Position numbers and translations under genes: made by a program | Origin: Tyto alba | Taxonomy: Eukaryota; Chordata; Aves; Strigiformes; Tytonidae | Reading direction: 5' to 3' | Assembly (NCBI RefSeq): GCF_018691265.1 | Contig: NW_024881329.1 | Coordinates: 5,518,001-5,582,000, forward strand | Length of the DNA: 64,000 nucleotides | Shown: positions 26,786 through 40,448 of the stretch, piece after piece | Position numbering within the stretch: position 1 is the first letter of the stretch | Layout of the letters: each line of letters opens with the position of its first letter | Notes under the pieces: model-generated | What the model was told of the DNA's origin: nothing | The model's input: the letters and a program-made list of their open reading frames with translations, nothing else | Databases searched by the model: none

Positions 26786-29062
26786 TTGTTATTTCATTTG
26801 TTTTTAATAGTTTCTGCTTTTAAAGAACACAGAGGGAAGCACAATAAGAGGTAGAGGTTTGTTAACCATTTCCTTTTCCTTCTGAAGGCTACACCTCAGC
26901 TTTTTACTTGTGTTTTGTTTCATAACACACTTGGCAACTGGATCATAGGTAGAAAGAATTTATTATGCCTACTCTGTAATAAGAAGCCCTCTGAAGGCTT
27001 ATCACTATGATCACAAACAGGTCTAGTCCTAAGAAACCAGGAAACGGTCAAAAACCCAGTTTAGAAACTGTCTCTACTGCTCACCAGTTTCCTAATAATG
27101 GGAAGAAGAAAGAGGTTTTAAATGACGTGCGTAGTTAAACATGCAGCCAAGTTGAATGCTAGGCTAAGAAATTACCTGATTTAAAATGAATAACGTTCTA
27201 CTCCTTTGCAAAGTTAACTTGACAGTGTTTTTGCCAAGAGCCACAATACGATCCCTCTATCTAGGAAGATCTGTTCAGTGAAGGCTTTTAGGCCCCACAG
27301 GGCATCGCCGTACTCCTGCTCCAAAGCACACAAGTCATCTAGAAACCGCAGAGCATTTGGTTGTGTTAGTAGCGTGCGCAGTTGTACGCGACCCATTTTA
27401 ATGGCATACTATATCAACCCTTGGGTAAAGCTGGATTGTCACGAGCCAGAAGATCACTCTGTGGACAGATGCACTTAATAGTTTCTCCTCTGATCCTGCA
27501 AGTGTTTTTCCTAACCAAGTCATGTAGTACAGGTCCCATAAAAGCAAGTCCAGTCGTGCTTTTTGAGTCTGTATTTTATCTTTCCTGTCTCCATGCCAAG
27601 CACCTGTATGAGATAAGCTACACAGTCGCCACTTTAGTTAGGGCTGGCCTCTGTTGTTACCTCCCCCCACTGGTCCTGGGGAGAGGTAACTCAGTACCAT
27701 TTTCCCTCACAGTATCCACAAACCAGAATTTCATAACAGGGATGTAGTTCTTTATAAATGGATGATTTGCCAGGTCTAACAGAGGAACATAGTTTAAATG
27801 TTGTTATACATCCCTTACTGGGGGCTTCACCACCAGCCAGCACTGTTCATCTTCCCTACTTGTGTTTGCAAATATTACTAATTTCAGAAGGAAAAAATAT
27901 ACCAAACCCAACATACCACAAACCCCAAAACACAGTTTCACTGTGTTGGGTGTTAATTGCTTCTCAAGTTGTTAAATCTGGCACAATAGCCTTTCTCTGA
28001 GATCTATTTTGTAGGGCTAATACATTTAATGAAAGTTTCCCCATCTAAAGTTTATGTAATTATCTTCTGTCATAGTTGTCCAGAAAAAAAAAAATCTATT
28101 AACTTCTCACTCTTGTTTCATATCTTTTCTTCAAGGGGGAAGTTGCCATGAAGTGTTTTCAGCCCCATCCTCATGTACCAGGTTTCACTGTAAAGCCTTG
28201 CTCCAGGGCAAGGACTTGATCCTACAACTAACAGCTCCTCATGCAGCACCACTGCCACTTTCTTCTTGCTCAGACCTTCAGAAATGCTTTGGTCTATACC
28301 ACTGGCTGGAAGTAGCACTTCGTGGAGCACGTGATATCAACGTACAGGCAGGATTTAACGATTTAACAGATATGGCATTTGCTAGAAACCATTTCTGGGT
28401 TCATACCCCTGGGCTGTTTTCTGATTTGATCAAGCCAAGAGTGCGTGATGTGTTACTTCAAGCATTGGTTCACACAGAAAGCACCACCACAGCAACAGAC
28501 ATTATTATTTCGCATAAACCACATAAAAATGCCAGATACTGTATTGTTAGGAGAAGGTAGTCTTAAAAGCAGTCTTAAATACAGTCTGTAAGCTATGATC
28601 AGGATTAATTCTAGAAACACACAGGTTGCCCATGATTCAGCCATTGGACACAAAAGAGTTAAAAAAAAAGTATCAGCATGAGGAAATGGGGGAAGTCCCC
28701 ATATATTAGGTACTCTTACCACAGGAAACAATGCAGGCCTCTGCTGGCAATTAGAATAGAAACCATGGGCTACTTTTATTTAATTAGTAATACTTAGTAG
28801 GGATCTACAGATATTTTATGTTGGAATTAAAATTATAATTCCAAATGAAGTCCTTTGTCCTACTGAAAGGCAGTGTTTCTAATATATATTTATTATATAA
28901 AATGAAAACCAGTTTTATTTATTTTGAGTTAAACTCAGAATTACTCAAACCATTTAGGATTAAAAGTTGCTAATTTCTGCACAGAACAGAAGGTGCCAGA
29001 TTTGACTAGTCTAATTTATACTCTTGCCTCTGTTGGGGAAGAGTATATGTCAGTCTTTCACG

Positions 29063-29082
29063 AAAAAAAAAAAAAAAAAAAA
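29063..29082. repeat. Poly-A run (A20)
   Basis: This is an uninterrupted 20-nt A run in AT-rich sequence with no recognised element attached. Confidence 0.95.
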
Positions 29083-32000
29083 GGAGGAAACATTCACTTT
29101 CTCTCTCAAGCTGAAGTAAGTGAATTATGGGAGCAGATTAAAAAGCGATCCAAGTGAGACTGCCTAGTTTCAGTTTTCATACTGACCTCAAACTGCTGCT
29201 TTTGGTGTTAAAGCATCATTTATGAAAATTTGAGCAAGCCCTTTCAAAGATGGACAGACCTAAAGTGAAGTTACCACTATCACGCATATTATCAGTAAGT
29301 CTCAGAAGAGTACATTCATTTTTCCACTATCAAAGATATTTTGGGTATGCTGCTACCTGATGTCCTTAACAATGTATCAATAGATTTTTTAATCAGAGAT
29401 TGCTTTAAATATCTAAAAGATCATGAAAAAAGTTTTAAAAGATAGGATAAGAAAATAAATTAGGTTCCTTTTGACTACTACTGAATAACACAGTAGTCTG
29501 AAGTGTCTCCATGCCTGCAGGATAAATTGAAAATAAATCCATTGGTTTCAGACTACAACCATACATCTTCTGAATTTCAGAAGTGATTCCCCCTAGTCAA
29601 GAGTCATTAAACATTTCTGTGAAAAAAAAAATAAATAAAATTCATGCTCAGCCCCATCTATCTAGCAAAGTCCATGTCATCTTCTGGAAAAGTAACCAGA
29701 TACCTTTGCTAGGGCAACGAGAGATTGTATTTCACGGTCCATGACTTGTGAAAGTACTGATCTTTCCCTACAGCTGAAAGAGGCTGTCTAATATTGAATG
29801 CCTTATTAAACACGGATGTTTCCTCCCTGACCCACACAGACCCACAGCAGTCATCCAGGTCTATATCTGCTCCAAGGCTGCAGCTGAGATGGGGTAATCA
29901 CAAAGTTTTCCCTGTGACCAGTACTGCCCTATGCACCTTCTCAAGAAAAACAATTCCAGAACATTATTTCAGCTCCCCATATCTCCCCGCAAGATATACC
30001 TCTCCCCACCACTCATGGGAGCTATGGCAGTTCAGACTGAAGTCAGGTCCACACCACCTTCCACGTTTTGATGTCACTGCAAGAAAGTTTACTCTTCGGT
30101 TTCTGCAGGAGCAGGGAGATGCAGCACTACTGATGAATGACACATTCCCCGCTATCAATTTCCTCCGCACATTGCCACCGCACACTTTGGGCAGTCGCAG
30201 GAAGAGCTGCAGCCCCATTTACGCAACACAGTTACAAGACAGCTCGTTAGGGAGACCCATGATAGCCGTGAACTCTCTAGTCACTCACAAATCATTTCCA
30301 CCCTGCTGAGCTACCGGTAAGCCCCTGGCTTTGAGATGCTGCCACCCACGAAACAGCACGGGCATTAATTAGTTCTGCCCCATCCCCAGTGAGCACCGAT
30401 CGCACAGCCCGGCTTCCTGCAGCGGGGACCACCAGCTGCTTTTCAGGAGTCACGCTCTCTGGGGGTCCACTGAGCTATACTGTACCTTCATATCCACCCT
30501 GCTCCACCCTCGAGGAGAGGGTGCAACATGCCACCCCAACAGCCCAAACAGCTCTGCCGTGACCTGCCCCTCCACTCTCCCCCTCCGCAGGGAGCCCCAT
30601 GTAATCCCCAAAGACACCCGGGCACTGCAGGCCACTCCTGTGCCCCATGAAACTGGTCCTGCAGCAGCCAAGGTAGCGGCCCCCATCCCCAGGAACGTGC
30701 GACAAAGGCAACCAAGTCCTTCCAGCAGCAAACGTCTTCCCAAAACCCAAACCAGGCAGGTCAATCTGATGACCTACACTGAAACTGATACTTTCCTCTC
30801 AGAGCTGTCATTTGTACTGGAGTGAAATGAAGGCCAAGAAATATCTACACAATATCCCAATTTGCCATGATGTGCGTATATGAACACTTTAGGTATAAGC
30901 TCTTTGCACAACGTAGAAGATAATACAGAAGTAAAACCAGTGCTCTTGCTCATAGGGTGGAGTAAATTAGGAACAAAATCCACGGCCTTTAGCAAACATT
31001 TACAAAATAAACAGACAATTACAAGCTTCAAGCAAATTTCATTGATTTTTTTTTTTTTTTTTCAATCCTTAAGTTTCTGAAAAATTTAGTTTGGCACAGA
31101 GTTTATAACATAGCCCTGGAGACCATGTGGTGGTGACGTATGGAAGCACAGCCAACTCAGACCCAAAAGCATCTAACATAGCTCTAAGAGGTAAAAGTTT
31201 TAATTTAAGAAGCATTATCTCCACAAGCTAGCTGCAAGGGTAGTAAATCCTCCCCCCACGTGTATGCAGAAGTCACTTAACGGGACACGCAGACACAGAT
31301 AACAATGGACTTGAAATTATTCAACATCATTTTTTCCATTTTACTTTTTATACTTCAATCAACTAAGCAAAGGTGGTCTCTTTCCACAAAGCATTTGAAA
31401 AATTTCTGCCATTTACTAATGAAAGTTCTAGTATAGAACAGAAGGTGTGGATGTTTTTTATTTTATATACCCATCAGGCAGACCATGAACCATCACATAT
31501 TCAAGTTCTTTCTTGTATTTATGAGTTTGTTGTTGCCACGGTACAACAAAGGTCTGGAATGCCAGCTCTCACATAGCTGGAGGCATATAAAGGGTGCAAT
31601 GATCAAATTGGTGAATATAAAAAAAAGCTTGAAGAGTGAACTTTAGTCTTGAATCCCATAAAAGCTTGACACATGCATGTGTGTACATAGTATAGCTCGA
31701 TGTACATAACTTTTAACATCTTTTAATCATGCCTGGAAGAAATTCTGGCAGGGACATACATGCAGTCCAGCAGCTAAAGGGATACAGTGCCAATATGCCT
31801 CTGTGTGCTTTTTGGTCAGTGAGAAGCACACTAGTATTTCTGCATAAACAGCCAAGGAAAGAAGGTACAGATTTTTAAAATTAAGAAACTGATTTTAACA
31901 GGTGGAAACCATTAACATTACATTATGACTTCTGTTGACAGATTAACCTGGAGTCCAAAGGGAACAGAGTTCAACAACATAGGCTTTCACTTACGCACCA

Positions 32001-34052
32001 AGGTGTAAACAGTTACTCTCAACCTACCTGGACATTTCTAAATGAGTGTTGAGCTACTTTACACCCCATTTGGGCAAAGGAATGGTAGTAACATAATTCC
32101 AAAACATAAACACTTGTTTCAGAAATTACCTGGAATAGTATGGAAGAGCAGCAGCTGATGTGAAGGCCTAGGAGATTATTGCATACTGCGGTTAAAAATA
32201 TTGCAGTCAGGCAAGCCCAGCACCAACCCCAAGTCACCAGTGCACGGTAGAGGTGGGACAAAGAGGTCTCGTGCCAGGCCACGGCACGAGCTGCCAAGGA
32301 CTCTGCTCAAGCCACCCTGCCCGCAGACCACCCCCAGCAGCCCTTCGGGCAGCCACATACCCGGACGATGGCCATCTGCCACAGAGGCTAAACTGGCTTT
32401 GGTAGGGGAGAAAAAGCACCGGGGCTCTGCAGCACCACAGCAGGCAAGAGGACCTGAGCTCCTGAGATTTCGTCTGGTGGCTGAAGCAAAAGAGGACTCG
32501 TTCACGAGGGATAAGCACCACTGCACAGGGGAAACACTGTGACATCTGTCAGAAGTTTTTAGGAGTATCCAGAAGGGCCAGAGGTGATTGTTTTTGCATA
32601 AAGCATTATTTCAAGCTATGAAGTTGCCCAAATTCAAGCTATGAACAAACCAAGAGTTGTCACATAAAATTCTGTGGTCACACTGTCAGACATGACATGA
32701 CAGCATAAGCAGCATCCAAAAGAATAACCAAGAAAGTTTTCCAATAAGCCAGTGAGCATATCAATCCTTTGATTTCTAATATTTTTAACAAAAACAGAGA
32801 TAAAGAACTCAAAGAAAAAATATTAATTCTCAGTATTTGCTAATGCACAGTATTACAGTCGACATCTATCCTTACTTAAATACAGAATAAGATGGTAGTT
32901 ACATCTCGAATTAACACCACTGATTTGCAACTTCAGTGTAATTTTACTTCTCATACATGGGCATCTGATTCCCAATAAGTGAAGCTAGGCATATAGAGAG
33001 GAAAAAAACCCCAAAACTTAAACTCCATACCCCAAATCTAGAGCACAGATCAAGTAACATGCATCTATACAGCACTGCCTGGTCCAAAAAGCATCAACTG
33101 ACCTGAAACAATGAAAAAGCCAAACGGCATTACAACATGATTTTTCCCCACCCATTTGTTATTCAAGGCTATCAGGAACAGAGAGAGGGAAAGGAATAGC
33201 TTTACCAAGTACAGTGAACCTAGAATTATTCCTCTAACTCATGCGCTATAAAGAATTAGATTTGTTCCTCTGTTGATGTTAATCCTCAGAATATTGACTA
33301 TTATGTATTAATTAAAAATTAAGAAATTATATTAAATATTAAGTATTAATTTCCCAACATTAAAATCTGTATTATCCTTAATTTAATTTACCCAAAATAA
33401 TAAAATCCAGAGAGCCTTATTTTGGCAGTATATCATACTTTGGAATAATTTAATTAATCTGGTCTTAGTAAAACTTGGAATCAAAGTACAGCTGTTGAGC
33501 CATAATGATTCCTGAATCCCTGGTATCATGCTGGAAGCTTTTCCTTTCTCGCATTACTGCAACATGGTCTGATGTTTGAGAAAATTTAGAAAAATAGCAT
33601 TGCAGTAAATTTATATTTGTCAAAAGTCTCATTGCTCTCTACAGTATTGATAATCAGAACTAAAATATGTTGCCTTCCCTGTTCACACCCTTCAGTGATT
33701 GAAGCAGTCCCCAATTTGCATGCTTTCTCTTTTAGCAAGATCCCAGATGGCAATTACTAGTGTAAAAACAAGCGTTGAAAGGGGCATTTCAGTCAACAGT
33801 CTGAGGTTGTATTTCCCTCCTATTCAACATACCCAATATCCATCTTTTTGGTGCTGTTTGCTTGTGGCTGATGAAGTTTGATCCCACCAATAACAAGTCA
33901 CACTGGAAGCTAAAAATCGCCCCAAACACACCCCACCACTGACCACCTTCACCTCACACTAATTCTCCCTGCACAACCCCTGCATTACAACTGCAGGCAG
34001 AAATGCATTTCCTTTACAGCAGCTTTGAAACAGCCTTCACAGTTTATCTTTA

Positions 34053-34120
34053 CGCTTAATTCCCGGCAGCTGTCGGGGACGGCGGCGGGCACCGGCCGCA
34101 CGCAGGACCCCACGGCAGCG
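34053..34120. promoter_or_regulatory. Small CpG-dense cluster
   Basis: About a dozen CpG dinucleotides occur in under 70 bp (including GACGGCGGCGGGCACCGGCC) in an otherwise CpG-poor region. It is too short for a classical CpG island, and no adjoining exon or TATA-led start is evident. It could be a minimal promoter, a GC-rich repeat relic or a gene-conversion hotspot remnant. Confidence 0.3.
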
Positions 34121-35300
34121 CCCCAGAAGCATTTTGTCATTTCTGCCTTTCTCCCCCTAATCCCCTTTGCTGGCCGCAATCTGACCAATGCCTCGTGAAA
34201 AAACAGATGGCAGTAACCGATATGGTCCATAATAGTGGCCAGTTAATAGCAGAGGATAAGAGTGAGATAAGGACCAAGTGCTGGTGGCCAGCTGCTGCTG
34301 AGTTAACCCTTCCTGGCATCACCTCAGCAGGGCTCAGCTGCTTGCAAAATCCCAGGGATGAATTATGGTTATTTCCAGTTCCCCCTCTGCTTTCTGCCAC
34401 TTAACTTATTTCAGGACTTTTGTGCTTATCAGGATAATGAATTTAAAGCCTGATTCTTCCCTTCCACCTTCCAGTCAAAGATCTCAACAGCCCCTGCTGT
34501 TACTGAATTTCTTAGCCAAACAGGTAACCCTCGCTCCAATTAAAGAGGGGTCAAGTAAGAGAATAAAAGCTAAGTGACTTCTCTAAAAGCTCAGGACCAG
34601 ATTTACACTGGTATACACCCAGCATAACCCAGTTTAAACAAAGGAGTTGCTCTGTTTCAACCAAATTCAGCCCTCTAAGTAAATATAAACATAAATTCCT
34701 TATCCCAAGATACAAATGCCAGATTAAAAGAAAAAAAAACCTGAAAGATAAACTTCAAAATAAAGCTAAGATACATGAAGCACAACCATTTAATGCAAAA
34801 TTAATCTATATTCTAAATCAAGTGATTGAGATACTGCACCTTGATTTTCTAGTCCTGTATTCCCACCCAGTAAGAAAAACCCATACCTTACACTTCATGA
34901 GGTACTCATCATGCACTGATCACATCGTCAGCCTCTCACTCCAGGAAAAAACCTCAACTACTGATAAAATTTCTTTTAAAGACTTCATCTTGTCTATCTC
35001 CCATTCCAACTCACGGATATTTTAAAGTCAAGGATTTAGGAAAAAAAAATTAAATCTTACTCAACACAGGGTGGGGGGCACGATGCTAAAACTCCAATCA
35101 CATTAAAACATCTTGTTTCAACTTTTTATGAAGGAGGAATATCTATTTTTACCTTGAAAGTATTTGGGAACTTCCAGTGTTATTGATCCAGACAGTATGA
35201 ACAGAAAAAGGCGAACTCAAATATAAATATTTTGGGGGTTTTTTGCTAAGCCTAAATGGTTTTAATAAGTTACTCAAAGCTTTCCTTAACAAGGAGGGGG

Positions 35301-35388
35301 TTTTTTGTTTTTTGTTTTTTTTTTTTTTTTTTTTGTTTGTTTGTTTGTTTGTTTTTGTTTTTGTTTTTTTGTTTTTTTGTTTTTTTTC
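35301..35388. repeat. T-rich / GTTT microsatellite
   Basis: T runs flank about five GTTT units and a few GTTTTT variants; this is a simple repeat. Confidence 0.95.
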
Positions 35389-38300
35389 ACCTTAAATTGA
35401 AAGAGTGATCTTCCAAAAATCTTAAAATCCTATGCAAAACCCCAGTATTTCCATTCTTTACAACGTCTGTGACAGCCTTAAGTCCCTCATGCAAAAGGGC
35501 AGTACTGTCCCCATTCAACAGGAAACCCTCCTATGTACAGCTTCAGGTGACCATAAACACACTCCATAGATTAGGTATTCTATTCAAAAATATTCCTGTG
35601 GAAAAAAAAAAAAAAAGTAGATACCAAATAATTTCACCATATGGCATAATTTGTCAGTATTTCAGTCTAAAGCCTGAGGTTTATCAAACTTCTCTACCTT
35701 TTCCAGCAAATGAGATTGAATCACCATTGTCTCATTTGCTGGCTGTCCCTGAGCACACGCAGACCCTACTCCAGTAGCACCCTCCCAGTCCCACCCCAGC
35801 CATACGCCAGTGGAGGTGCACCCCTCAGGTAGCCAAAGCCATCGTCCATTATCTCAGCTCTGAACACAGTTTAAAACAGAAGCTCTCTTCCCCTGTACTA
35901 TAAACTCTAGTAGAGCAACCCTTTCATTCTCTCATATGGTCTGTATCTCCCTACAAACAAGGGGCGCTCACTGTCCTTGAGCAACAAACCCAAATGTTGG
36001 CCCATATGGGCTTTCCATTTGCTATTCTCTGGCGTGTATAAGGCAGGTACAGTCTCCCATCTCAGCAACAGTGCATGCAGGGGCATATCCTATCCTCTTA
36101 TTAATATTACCATCATTCAGAAAGAAAACAGGCCACAGTTTAATCACAGAAGACACTGTGTTACTGTATCAGCTCATCACCAAAACAACTTCAGTAGATA
36201 CAGCAAGAAGTCACAGCGGGATCACACTGTGCGGGTCAAATGCAGAATAACAACATAGAGAGCATGCGCTACTCTAAAAAGCATCAGCTACAATTTTATC
36301 CACCATGTAACTACTCTAATATTCCACCAGACATTTTCATGCACCTCATGGAAAAAACCTCTGAAACTATTTTACAGACTTTAGCCTATCCTGCTTAATA
36401 GGAAACTCCTTGGGGGTTTCTCTTCATTGTGTCTATTTGGGAGGTAGAAACGGGACTTGTGCTAAGCATAGACCTTTGACATTTGGGCATCCGGTGAAAA
36501 GAGTCAAACAGACTCAAATTCTGTCCTGCAAGACAAGTGGAACTGCAAAAATCTAAAACTTTACATTTAGGGAAATACATAATACAAATACAGAAACAGT
36601 TTTGCACCTCTTAAGGGGTGTCCAAAAAGCACAGCAGACTCAGGTAACCCAACTGTTTTGTTCATCAATTAGTAAGAAATTGAAGGTGTGGTTGCATACG
36701 CCATGTCCCCCTTAACCTTCTTCAGGCCACTCATATTTCAGTAAAATGCAGCTTCTTCCAGAAGTGCTTCAGACCAGAAGTGATTTTGGCCTCTAGCTGG
36801 TAATGGCATTCTTTCCTAATTTTACTTTTACTTTTTTGTGGATAAAAGTTACCCGTTTCAGAGATTTGGATTTTTCTTCTATTGATTATTTAGATTTTTG
36901 TGACTGATTTTATTGAGACTCAGCTCCCAGACAGTAATTTTTAAACTTGACACTTGTATTGTGGTAGGTCTCTGAGGCAACACAACAGAAAAAGCACCTC
37001 CTTAACACTAATGAGCTAAACTGTGCAGTGCCATAGAGGTATTTCTTGGGTAAAACTTCCCAACAACTATGGCTTGGAGCACATGAAGATTCCACCCAAG
37101 TACAGACTTCGGTGGGATTAAGCCAAGTATGAGCCACACTAGCAATGGGAGAGCAACCGTCACTTGATGCTGTGTAGTGCACAGATTGTAATGATTATAC
37201 ATTTTCTAATCCTGCTTCCTTCTGGCGAAACAATAGCTTTACTATGACTTTATAGCCACCGTATGTCAATCAGTCGGGTTTCCATCACCAGCATTCCTCC
37301 CTCACCACTGACACGTTGCTTCCACTTGGCCATAAGCCGCACGCTAAACCCTTTCATGCCGTGGAGTTTGATTTAGGCAGGAGGAACAGCCCAGCTCACG
37401 TGCCCCTCTTGCAAGTGCAGAGGGCTGCGGTTGAACATCTTGTTTTTTCATTTGCTATAGACATTTGTTCTTGCAGCTGACCGTGTGCAGGAGAATTTGC
37501 TCATGTTCCAGAAAAGGACAGCTGCACCACAAATTACCTTAAACCTCCTTGCTCCAGGGATTATCTGGGTACAGTGAAGTGTGTGTATCCTAGAGCAGGG
37601 GTCTTTTCTTACTATAAACAGCGTTATTAACCTCTTATTTACTAGAAGTGTTTATAAACTCAGTAATGGAGACAGTTTTGATATCAATAGTCACTTCTTT
37701 CTGGTAATTTTTTTGGATGGTCCATCAGTCCACACTAGCAGGCTGGTTTCCTTGACTACTACTTTTATAGTTTTCCCCTCATGAATTACGCCCTGCTACC
37801 AGCTACATATACTTCGGCAACAACATACAACTTCTGGGACTGGGATTACACCAGCCCCTGGACTCTAGCCCCTCTTTGCCACATTCCCCTTTTTGGATCC
37901 TGCTACAGTAACTTCTCAGAGGTCTTCCACCACCCTGATTGAGCAATCTCCATAGTAATTGTGCCAAGCATCCCTCCTGGCTCTCAGCATACTTAATCTT
38001 GGCATTTACAAGAGGAACTATAGGAGCAGAAGGAACATCATTAAAGCCAAAAACAATCCAAAGAAGCATTTCCAACTCTAAATTTGTAAGCATCACTTCA
38101 TCAACACAGCTACAGAAATAAATCTAAATGTAGGCAGTGAGGCTGTCATCAGCTGACTACTGTTCAGCATCAGGTGAGGGACAGGCAAAGACAAAGCTGC
38201 TGACACAGGTCCAGTGAGACTACTAACTTTTCACAAGACTAAGTAGTAATGAAGACATAACTATATGGACCTTCAAGACATAACATCATTTGGGCTACTT

Positions 38301-40413
38301 AAAATTCATTCTTTTAGTCTCCTATTTTTCTCCTTTTAAGTTTTCCTTTAATGCAAACATTTTCATTATAAACAGTCTTTTTACATGTGCTTCACAAAAA
38401 TGTTTAGCCTCCCACTGGCTGAAATCAGTGTACTACCTCAACTCCTGCTCTAAAGCCATTACCTGCACTTTAACACTACAGCAAATTCTCTGCTACTGCA
38501 AATAGCCTCAGAGCAGCCCTACACATTTCCAGCAGGGGTCTTGGCTCACTCCCCTCAGCATTCTTCTCCTCTCTATTTAAAGCATCACAATAGATGAGAG
38601 GTTGACATATTTAACACACACAAGCACACTTGGTTTATGAAACATCTATCTGCAAGTAATGAAGCTAAAACAAGAATGAAAAAAATAGAAAGTGAGCTTA
38701 ATGGGACCCCTCAGAGTTATCTCTTAATATCACCGATGCAAACATTTGTGCAACTAAAAATGTGTCTTCAGTCTAACTTCAAATAGGACTCAAGTGGAAA
38801 TTTCATGCATTCTCGAACTCTTCATTTGTAACTGGATGCCAATTAAGAAGTTTGGAAACACATGTCAATCAAAAACCTGGACCATAAGAGATAGCATGCA
38901 AATAGAAAACTACTAAAAAACACTGTGACCAATAACTGTTTCCTGAAAATCATTTTTAAGAGTTACTGCTTTGTTAAGAACAGCTGTCCAGCTGCCACCG
39001 TGCTCCAGCAGACATGCCATCCAGCATGTTTCACAGGCCTGACGGCAGTACGTGCTCGTCACAAGCAGTTAGCCAGCTACCTCGTGGCCCCAGCACACGG
39101 CTTCAGACTAGACAGCGTTACCTTTCACTGCGGTTCCCAGGTACAAAACCAACCTGCATCAAGCAGAGGACCTGCCAAATGGCAGAGGGCACCATGAACC
39201 CAGAGGCCCTGGCCCCACGTGGCAGTGCTGGATTGATGGCTAGTCTCAAATTTTTTTACAGTTTTTGTCCAAGTTGAGACAAAATTAAGTCTCAAAATTT
39301 CTATAAGCTGTAATATTGAACATAAGCTCATATGAGGCATCCCCTCTTACTGCGCATATTAGTAAGTCAGATTTTTAAAGACTTCTAGGATCTCACATTT
39401 AGATCCAGTGGAGTCCAAATACACAATATATTTAAGGAGACGTTTTTACATGCAGAAAAAAACTACCTCAGCAAATTTAGAAATTAGATTTCAGCTATCA
39501 AGGCAAAAATTAATAACAGCTTTTTTTTTTTTTTTTTTTAAAGGTACTCTGCTTCTTACTAATGTAAAAAGCTCACTAAAGTGGTATTCAACATTCTTAA
39601 TCATAAGCTGCCCTGATAAGAGTACTATGATACCCTGTGTTCAATGGCTTGATGTGATTTGGCAATACGTTGGCTGTTACATCTAGAGCCAAACACTTCC
39701 TAGATCCAGATTATCCTGTATCTAATTTTTAGGCCGCCCTTCTGTTAACAGTACTCAGTACCAACAACTTTGAGCTATTTACATTTATCTCACAGTTTCA
39801 ACATCTTATCTAATAGAAGTGAGGATATCACTACATATTAATTCATCAAAGCTTTTGCAAGTACAAGCTTAGCATCTTTCTAAGAAGTGTTTCCATTTGT
39901 TCCAGAACTTTCACTCTGATTTCAAGTAGCATTATCACTGTGATGCTTTTATCTAGGATGTATATTGTATTACACTTCTAGAAGTCAAGGGTTAGATATT
40001 GCTGGGAAAACTATGCAACACAAATTCCTGAAGTGTACTGGCAGCCCACAGTCACATCAAGACCAGTCTAAAAATAAGTCAATTAGCTCTGGTCCAGAAA
40101 GCAAAGTACCAAAACCAATGCCTTGAAACCATCTCCCTTCCACTGTTACCAGACAAGCCAGAATCACTATCTAGCAAAGGAATCCTGGAAGGAAGCACAA
40201 ACCACTGGTCATTGTTATAGTAGTAAGTTATGAGCTTCAAGGCATATTTGAAAATAAAATGTCAATAGTGCCTCTGAAATTAGGTTCTCAGCTTGTTTTC
40301 ATTTCATCAAAGAGTCCTCCCTCTCAGCGTCTGGGGCTGTCTGCAGGCTACATATAAATCTGTCTTAGAGATCACAAAAAACAATCTGGCAACCAAAGAG
40401 AAAATAGACCAGA

Positions 40414-40414
<1 letters not shown>

Positions 40415-40446
<32 letters not shown>

Positions 40447-40448
40447 AA
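40415..40448. repeat. T12A22 palindromic homopolymer pair
   Basis: Twelve T are followed directly by twenty-two A, able to fold on itself. A shorter analogue (T13-G-A11) lies at 17846-17870. Confidence 0.95.

Larger units (their letters stand above)
16142..34000. other. Non-coding interval with simple repeats
   Basis: No exon or recognised gene was found. It holds T/A runs (17846-17870), an AAAAC plus poly-A tract (18560-18612), a C9 run (20618-20626), poly-A runs (23604-23619, 23725-23755, 29063-29082), a T21G11 composite (26754-26785), and GC-richer patches at 24440-24700, 30330-30740 and 32200-32540. AT-only stretches are concentrated at 33290-33420. Frames of 135 and 171 codons (28153-28560 and 29794-30309) look like chance. 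Confidence 0.6.

Noticed and set aside
28153..28560. 135-codon plus-strand frame considered as a possible retrogene
   Set aside because: No protein family is recognisable, and there is no poly-A tail or target duplication at its end.
29794..30309. Longest open frame in the window, 171 codons on the plus strand
   Set aside because: It has no recognisable domain, signal peptide or repeat, a mixed composition and no splice context. A frame of this length is expected by chance in 64 kb, especially in a GC-richer patch.
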